Positions 58,120-64,000 of a DNA stretch of 64,000 nt are shown here, piece by piece. The first letter of the stretch is position 1. Every line of letters begins with the position of its first letter. Location of the stretch: the NCBI GenBank assembly GCA_000727475.1, contig KL647301.1, positions 1,370,093 to 1,434,092 on the forward strand, in the 5' to 3' direction. The position numbers were made by a program, and so were the translations under genes. This DNA comes from Sarcocystis neurona. Taxonomy: Eukaryota; Apicomplexa; Conoidasida; Eucoccidiorida; Sarcocystidae. Below the pieces are notes generated by a model, which ran no database searches, had not been told where the DNA came from, and saw nothing but the letters and a program-made list of their open reading frames with translations.

Positions 58120-58980
58120 GCAAGGGAAGCAGCAACAGCAGAGAACGAGTTTCTCCCGAGCAACACAGCAACCTCCCGTCCTCGAATTTTGTGGGGGCTG
58201 CTGCTACGCGTTGCAGCAGCAGGTATGAGGGACTGAGTCCGTAGGCCACCGGGGGCAACGAAGACGAGCAGGACAGCAGGAAACAAACAGCAGCAGAAAA
58301 GGACGGAAGATGAACAGAGAAGAAAGAAGCTGGGAATTTCTACGAAGAAACAGAAAAAAAAAGCAGCAGGTCTGGTATACGTACACACGGAGGAAAGGAA
58401 GGTGTGGGGCTGCTGCCTACTGGCACACATTCACGTGGACGTTCGCACACCGGTGACGGCAGGGAGACGGACGCAGAGAGAGAATCTGCAAGGGAGAAGT
58501 GGCAGAAATAAAAGAAAAGTGAGTCACTACTCTCCAGAATGTTTACTTTTTTGTGTCTCACGAAGAAAAGGAGTGACTCCGCCCGAAGCTTGCTCTTCCG
58601 TATACCGTAGGAAAGAAGGGAAGGTGAGTCCCTCTACGGGAAGTCTCCTCTGCGGTGTATCGTGGAAAGGAAGGAGAAATGAGTCATTCCACGGAAAGTT
58701 TCCTCTTCCGTTTATCGTGCCCCGCCGTACGGGCGTACACACACATCCCCACCTAAACAAAGAAGGGACCGCGTCAAAAAATGCGAAGTTCGTACGTCAA
58801 ATTTACTTATCCCTGTGCTACACTGTCACATACGTATGAATGAACACATACACTTCATCTGCTGTAGCAGTTTTTCATGTACAGCAGTTTGTGCGACACA
58901 AAGAAAAGTAGTCGTTTTTTGCCAGAGGAAACGGCAGCAACGGTTGCTGTCCGACGATGAACAAAAGACGCGTCCCCTGC
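58120..58980. other. Mixed region without a supported gene
   Basis: CAG-containing and mixed sequence with short open frames on both strands. The plus-strand phrase aaaggaaggtgagtc recurs in diverged form near 58510, 58610 and 58675, spaced 65-100 bases apart and each followed by a tcttcc-rich stretch, a likely degenerate repeat. No exon can be fixed. Confidence 0.45.
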
Positions 58981-59069
58981 CCGGACGGGGGGAAGAAACG
59001 ATACGTCAAACCCACATATATATGCTTCCAGACAGACGATGCACTTTCTTGTGTTCGCTTCCTCTCTTT
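58972..59069 (-). CDS. Candidate exon with the first half of a RING-H2 motif
   Basis: After an acctgcag acceptor (59070) the frame reads EREEANTRKCIVCLEAY and then ICGFDVSFLPP. Aligned to RING-H2 fingers (C-x-V-C-L-E-E-F-x-x-G-x-x-V-x-x-L-P-C), the segment matches at both first Cys, Leu, Glu, the aromatic, Gly, Val, Leu and Pro. The third Cys is Pro here. A donor-like gtatcg after GFD, or the C run after FLP, could mark the exon end, with the rest of the finger elsewhere. The second half was not found. If real it would be an E3 ubiquitin ligase. Chance similarity remains possible. Confidence 0.35.
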
Positions 59070-59527
59070 CTGCAGGTAGCATGCGCAGTCTAGACATATA
59101 TGTCCACCTCAGAGTTTACACGGGTTCATTTGTATGGGAAGACTCGTCTTCGCCGTCGCGAAGCGACATAGCGACGATGCTGAGGTCCAAAACTGACCAG
59201 CCTCGTCGCGGTCCAAGTAGGGAAAAAAACGTATTTCTGTGTCTATTCCCTGTTGTGCATACACCATATCCGTGTAGATGTTATGTATCCGTATATATAT
59301 ATATGGATAGATGAGTGAAAGTACCATATGGAGGTGGAGTAGAAATGAGGGGAACATTTGCTCTTCCCGGTCAAAGCGAGGAAGTGTCGGTGCGCTTGGC
59401 TATTGCGGCTGTATCGTTCTGTGAGGCGCTTTCTTGTTGTTTGCACATGTTGTTTATCTACCGTGCATGCGAGAAGCTTGCTGCTGGTACTACTGCTCGT
59501 AGTTCGACGAGTGCTGCTGTTGGCGTC

Positions 59528-59610
59528 GTTGGCTGCTATTGTTGGCCCCGTTGGCTGCTGCTGTCGGACCAGTTGGCTGCTGCTGTTGGGCCAGTTGGCT
59601 GCTGCTGTTG
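59528..59610. repeat. 22-bp tandem repeat, about 3.8 copies
   Basis: Units gttggctgctgctgttgggcca or close variants at 59528, 59550, 59572 and 59594. A 22-base period changes frame every copy, so on the minus strand each reading frame cycles through Q-rich, TGPTAAAN-type and Ser-rich text. This may explain why two minus frames look equally coding here. Confidence 0.85.
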
Positions 59611-60160
59611 ATTTTCTTTTCGCGGTCTGACGAAACTAGTGTCGATGTTGTCGTGGGCTGCAGCGACCGGGCCCGCCGCGACTGCGGCTGCGCTGCAGCC
59701 CCTGCTGTTGAGGCTGCATTCGTGTGTGTGGGGTGCAGCTGTCGTCCCGTGTACGGCGACGCAGTGTCCGTGACGGCTGCTGCTGCCGCGCGCGCTCGTG
59801 CTGGTCCTTCCCCTGCCGATGCTCCTGGTGCTGCTGCTGCTGCTGCTCCTGCTGTTGCTGCTACTCGCGCTGCTGCTCTCCTGCCGTCCCTCCTGCCCCT
59901 CCCCTCGGCTACCGCTCCTCCTGCTGCTACTCTTCCTGCTGCTCCTGCCGCTGCTCGTGCTGCTGCCGCCATCCAGCCGTGCTACTACGGCTGCGTGTTC
60001 CTGAGCGGCTGGCGAGCCACAAGAGGAATGCAGGAGGCGGCTGCTGTTGTTGCTGTTCGTGCTGCAGCTCACTGCAGCAACACTTGTAGTTGTTGGTGAC
60101 GCGAAATTCTGTGCTCCTGCTGATACGATTCGCGGGTGTTCTCGAGTCTCTGTAACACAT
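59536..60160 (-). CDS. Low-complexity Ser/Ala/Gln-rich open frame, strand uncertain
   Basis: About 200 open codons reading TREHPRIVSAGAQNFASP, a long Ser/Arg/Gly-rich stretch, SAAAVAAGPVAAAHDNIDTS and QQQQPTGPTAAAN. A second minus frame (59490-59972) and a plus frame (59539-60099) are also open across the GC-rich part. It may be an exon or intron of the same minus-strand gene as 57902-58112. No domain is seen. Confidence 0.28.
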
Positions 60161-60330
60161 CAGCTGCTACGCTGCTGCCGCCGCTCGTGCTGCTCTTGCA
60201 GCTGCTCCTCTTGCCGCTCTTGCTGCGGGTTTCGCTGCTGTCACTCCTGCTCAAGAAAGTTGTCGCTGCTGCCCCGTTCAGCCGCTGTCGCTGTCGCTGA
60301 TGCCATGACGAAAACTGCGCGGCTTGTGTA
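60074..60330 (-). CDS. Candidate exon with a Q/R-rich helix
   Basis: The frame reads HQRQRQRLNGAAATTFLSRS, a Ser/Lys-rich stretch, and ADVLQRLENTRESYQQEHRI then SRHQQLQVLL. It ends at a donor-like ca/gtgagc (60072-60067). The helix LQRLENTRESYQQEHR looks like a coiled coil. The left boundary and link to neighbouring exons are unresolved, and its phase does not directly match 57902-58112. Confidence 0.3.
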
Positions 60331-60348
60331 GCGGTTTATCCACATGCG

Positions 60349-60353
<5 letters not shown>

Positions 60354-60382
<29 letters not shown>
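60354..60382. repeat. (AC)n microsatellite
   Basis: About 14 uninterrupted AC units on the plus strand. Confidence 0.97.
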
Positions 60383-60479
60383 TCGGCACACAGACACCCA
60401 TCTCTCCAGCATACACACACACGGACTTCGAAGACGGGAATAACCCAAACGTCCTCGGGACGAACGGCGAAGTCCTTCT

Positions 60480-61500
60480 TCCTCTGCACGCTTCTCTGTG
60501 GAGTCTGCTTTTTCTCCTTTTCCCTCTTTTTGTGCATGCACCGAGCGCACTTCTTATCGCGCAGCAGGGGGTGTCCCTTTTCCCCGTCCCCCTGCGCAGT
60601 GGACCCGCCGCAGCGGCATCGGGAGGGTGTCTTTCTGTTGTCCACTTCTCCTAAGCCACTCTTCATTTCCTTGTTGTTCACTTCTCCCTTTTCTCCGCTC
60701 TTCGTTCTTCGTAAGCCACTCTTCATTCCCCTGTTGTCCACTTCCTTTCCTTCTCCGCCCTTTACCGACCTCCGTCCACTCCCCTGTTGTCCAGCTGCCC
60801 TGTAGTTCCGCTCCTCGTACGCGTCTCTTCACCGCCGTTCTGCCCGCTTTTTCTCTTCTTTTGCTGCTCTCGCTTCACGCTTCTTTCTGCCACTGCCAAA
60901 TCGACTTCCTCCGCCCAAAATGCGCATAAGTGTGTGGCCCACCGTTCTACCGCCGTGGGCCGCGACTCCTCACACTCCCGACCACCACACCTCCACCACC
61001 ATATTCCTCGTTACAGGCGGCGAATGAGTCTTCGGCGAATGAGTCTTCGTTTCTTCCTCCTTAGAAAAATCCCACTTTTCCCCCCTCTCGGTTTAATTTC
61101 CATCCGTGGAATTCCACTCCCTCTGCGTCACCGGGAGCCGTTCCGTTCCGTCAGCCTTCTCGTTCAACTGTCTCTCCGCCTGACGTCTTTCTCTGTTCCT
61201 CTTGCATCCCCGTCTTTCTTCACTTTCTCTTCCCGTTACTCCCTTCTGCTTTTTTCCTTTTCTTCTCTCTGCTTTCTTCTTGCTGCACCGCGCTTTCTTC
61301 TTACGAGTCCTCCTCTTCTTCGGCACTTCCTCTGCCGCTTTTCCCCTCCTTTCTTCCCCTTCGTCTCCTACTTCTCCCGTACTTCTTCGCGCAGTTGACT
61401 GCGTTCCCAGCGTCCTCCTCTCTTTTCTTTCACCGCGTTGCTCGCTCCTCCCCCTCCTCTTCCTCCTACTTTCTTCTCCCCTTACACCTTCCGCTGTGTT
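60480..61500 (+). repeat. Pyrimidine-rich tract of about 1 kb
   Basis: The plus strand is strongly C/T-rich with frames open for over 100 codons in all three phases (Ser/Pro/Phe/Leu-rich), typical of compositional bias and not of a gene. The phrase gtaagccactcttcatt recurs at about 60650 and 60710, with cctgttgtccact or similar nearby. It may be an intron or leader of the plus-strand gene that begins to code at 62634. Confidence 0.6.
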
Positions 61501-61596
61501 TATGCTGCTTACTGACCTACGCGGAGAGACGGGAGATTAGCACGTCCCTCCAGTGAAAGACAGACAGACACAGAGCCAGACAGATAGACAGAGAAA

Positions 61597-61733
61597 TTGA
61601 AGGGAGACGGCGAAATTTAAGGGAGTCGGAGAAATTGAAGGGAGACGGCGAAATTTAAGGGAGTCGGAGAAATTGAAGGGAGACGGCGAAATTTAAGGGA
61701 GTCGGAGAAATTGAAGGGAGACGGAGAAATTAC
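61597..61733. repeat. 38-bp tandem repeat made of two alternating 19-bp halves
   Basis: Halves gaaattgaagggagacggc and gaaatttaagggagtcgga alternate, giving three full 38-base units and part of a fourth. The two halves differ at a few positions (ttgaa/tttaa, gacggc/gtcgga), so a 19-bp unit duplicated and diverged before the 38-bp unit was amplified. Confidence 0.9.
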
Positions 61734-61879
61734 TTCTTACGGAGAAAAGAGAGTGGAAGGCACCGATTTAGACGTGCAGGTCCCCATCGCGACGTTTGTA
61801 CATCTACTAAAGAGACGTGCAAGATAGAAGCATGTGAATGGGCAAAATAGACAGAAGCAGGGTGCCACAGGTAAAAATA

Positions 61880-61880
61880 C

Positions 61881-61912
<32 letters not shown>

Positions 61913-62420
61913 CTCTAGGATCCGTCTGTACACATAGAGAGGGAGACAGAAGGAGAGATAGATTCACATATGGTTTATCTAGAAGTCGAGAAGTATATAT
62001 ACGTATATATGTGTACGCCTACGTTGTCCATCCCATACCTACGTGCATATATATATATATATACATGAAATGTATCTCGAAGTCTAAAGATATATATATA
62101 TATATATGTGTACACAAGTAAGACGTAGGTGGAAGCCCACATGGAAACATATATATATATCTGTATAGATGGGTGGTCCATCTGTATGCACCACCTGCTA
62201 AATATATAGAAATATATGTGTCTCTATATGTGTAAATCATACACTTCCCTGTAAATGTATACCATATAATGGCTCACATATGTATGTCTATTCTCCGTGA
62301 AAGTGTGTGTCTTCCTCTGTATGTGGCATGGCCAAGGGGTCGAGGGCATTTCTGTTTCTATATTGTGAGCCGTCGCAGTCTTTACAGAGGCATATAAATC
62401 TGTACATATGAGTCAGCCAT
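61880..62420. repeat. TA/TG repeats
   Basis: Purine-pyrimidine alternating repeats with (TA)n runs. No gene seen. The plus strand becomes pyrimidine-rich again at 62470-62494 (tttttctctttctcag), a possible acceptor. Confidence 0.7.
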
Positions 62421-62633
62421 GTAGAGCTTCCTGTACACAAGCAAACTTGCGCGTGTGGGCCCCTAGGCTATGCTCTTCCTCTTTTTCTCTTTCTCAGAAC
62501 GACTACACATACTTCCGTATATATGCGTGTCGAAGGCGAGGAAGGAACAGACGGGGAAAGCTCTCACTTCTTGCGTTCATATTTTCTTCGCTTCTTCGTT
62601 CATCACCTTCTCTCTCCCTCGTTTTAACTGCAG

Positions 62634-64000
62634 CAGCAGCAGCCGGTTTCCTTCTCCTCGAGCAGCAGCAGCGGCGCCGCTCTCGCGACAGCGGCAGCGA
62701 GAGCGGCAGCGAGAGCAGCAGAGGACGAAGAGGTCGGCAGGGAGAAGAAAGGGTCGGCGGGGATACCTGCGCACCGGCAGACCTGGGGAGTTCCCTGCCG
62801 AAGTAGAGAAGTCAGCAGCCGCAGCATGCAGACGTGCAGTACCCTCCGCGTCAAGGCAGCTCGCCTTCGCGCTGCAGTTGCTGATTCGAGACAAACAACG
62901 CGCAGCAGCAGCGCCGTCCGCGGCTACTGGACGCCCACGAGCAGCACCAGGTCCACTAGCGGCAGAAGCAGCAGCTGCACGGGAAACAGCAGCACCAGCA
63001 GCAACGGCAGCAGCAGCAGTGGCGGGACTTGCAGCAGCAGTTTCTCTTCTGTTTCGTGCAGCACTGGTGCTGCGCGGAGTGCTGCAGCCTCCTGCCCTCT
63101 GTGTCGCTCCTGGCTCTCTACTCTGCACACACGCAGCAGCAGCGACACTCGCAGCAGCGACAGCAGCAACAGCAGCAGCAACAGCAGCGACAACAGCAGG
63201 AGCAGCAGCAGCAGCAACAGCAGGAGCGATGGCAGCAGGAGGGAGTTCTTGAGGAGTCTGCGGACGAGAAATAGAGACTTGGGCACCAGCAGGAGGACCC
63301 AAAGCAGCAACGGCAGCAGCAACAGCATCAGCAACAGCATCAACAACAGCAGCAGCAACAGCAGAAGTAGCAGCAGCGGCAGCAACCGCAGCAGGGATGG
63401 CAGCAGGAGGGAGTTCTTGAGGAGTCTGTGGACGAGTAGTAGCGACTTGGGCACCAGCAGGAGGACCGAAAGCAGCAACGGCAGCAAGCAGAACTGCAAC
63501 TCGGACAACAGCAGCAAAAGTAGTAGTAGCAGCAGCAGTAACACCTTCTGCTGCGGCACGAGCGCGAGAGGCGCACGCATTCGGCTCGTGCTGCTAAAGT
63601 GGCAGCCCACTTCTACTTCTTCCAACTTTCCATATCCCGCATCTTCTCTCTTCACCACTCCTGCTGCTGCTGTGTGTCGTTATCCTCCACCTCCCCCTCA
63701 CCGACCTACTGCTGCTGCTGTTCCTGCTGTGGCTTGTTCTATTTCCTCTGCTGCTGCTGTGGGGCGGCGGACTGCTGCTGCTGCAGCTGCGCGCGCCGTG
63801 CCTGCGGCCGCTGCTCTTCCTGAAATGCCGGCTGCTGCTTTTTCTGCTGCTCCTTCTCTGCCCTCTGCTACTGCGTCTGTTGCTCGCTCTCGTCCTTTTG
63901 CCGCTGCCGTAGCGCTGCGGCCCTCTGCCGGTGGCACACTTCCGCCCCTTGCCGCTCCTGCTGCCACTACGTCTGCCTCTCGTGGCCTGCTGCTGCCGTC
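62634..64000 (+). CDS. Ser- then Ala-rich protein, partial at the right edge
   Basis: Directly after a strong acceptor (ctccctcgttttaactgcag, with an in-frame TAA just upstream) one plus frame stays open for about 455 codons to the window end. It reads Ser/Ala-rich text with mixed pieces: EEVGREKKGSAGIPAHRQTW, STLRVKAARLRAAVADSRQ, AASCPLCRSWLSTLHTR. Then come Ser/Asn-rich runs, a 56-residue in-frame duplication beginning DGSRREFLRSL, a short less-biased island RGARIRLVLLKWQPTSTSSN, and finally an Ala/Pro-rich part. Other frames on both strands are open over parts of the span (62470-63252 plus, 62577-63302 minus), but none is as long. The start lies in an earlier exon, perhaps beyond an acceptor near 62494. 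Function unknown. Confidence 0.55.
63228..63500 (+). repeat. 168-bp in-frame direct repeat
   Basis: gatggcagcaggagggag starts at 63228 and again at 63396, with near-identity over about the first 55 bases and again over the DLGTSRRT-coding part. The spacing of 168 bases (56 codons) keeps the frame, so both copies read DGSRREFLRSL-[RW]-T and DLGTSRRT. Confidence 0.9.

Noticed and set aside
63090..63125. CPLCR in the right-edge frame as the second half of a RING finger
   Set aside because: No upstream Cys/His half in the same frame, and the half motif at 59 kb is on the opposite strand.
1..64000. tRNA, rRNA and telomeric repeats
   Set aside because: Looked for cloverleaf B-box phrases, rRNA-like conserved blocks and AGGGTTT-type repeats on both strands; none was convincing by eye.

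Overview
The window looks like nuclear DNA of a coccidian apicomplexan, most probably Eimeria. The evidence is dense CAG/CTG (AGC) runs inside genes that translate as poly-Ala, poly-Gln or poly-Ser; GT-AG spliced genes with pyrimidine-rich introns; and alternation between CAG-loaded gene islands, a repeat-poor segment, and long noncoding stretches of alternating purine-pyrimidine repeats (TA, TG/CA, CG steps). Two runs of N (13773-14205 and 55497-55881) are assembly gaps inside (TA)n tracts. I saw no operons, ribosome-binding sites, CRISPR arrays, tRNA or rRNA genes, or telomere repeats.

Layout. 1-2930: alternating purine-pyrimidine repeats. 2937-9147 (+): a candidate membrane-anchor exon, then a very long Q/A/E-rich coding region ending at 9147. 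9219-9821 (-): a convergent low-complexity open frame. 9830-16450: sparse DNA with short tandem duplications, microsatellites and the first gap. 16541-18135 (+): a CAG-rich gene candidate that runs into a six-copy 53-bp tandem array. 18440-19700: repeats. 19700-39200: repeat-poor DNA with one strong exon (26220-27775, minus) and several weaker exon candidates. 39200-50043 (-): a spliced TPR co-chaperone-like gene whose largest intron (about 5.35 kb) contains a GTA/TAC trinucleotide array over 2 kb long. 50050-52500: CAG-rich and purine-pyrimidine repeats. 52552-57648 (-): a spliced ankyrin-repeat gene whose first intron contains the second gap. 57902-60330 (-): parts of another gene, including a RING-H2-like half motif. 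60350-62460: (AC)n, a 1-kb pyrimidine-rich tract, a 38-bp tandem repeat and AT repeats. 62634-64000 (+): an open frame of about 455 codons running off the right edge.

The best-supported genes are the ankyrin gene, the TPR gene, the 1,327-codon Q-rich frame and the 26-kb minus-strand exon. The ankyrin and TPR models were rebuilt from exon pieces whose phases agree and whose joined protein matches the family repeat. In three places a coding frame is broken at a run of six or seven G/C, and each break is repaired by the same one-base addition, so assembly undercalls are the likeliest cause.

I do not see a clear novel multi-gene system. The most unusual items are the intronic GTA array, the 53-bp array in which each copy carries a 5' splice-site-like GTAAGT followed by a stop, and the architecture of the long Q-rich protein. 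Gene calls by eye in CAG-rich DNA are hard because GCTGCAGC-type sequence is open on both strands; the confidences reflect this.
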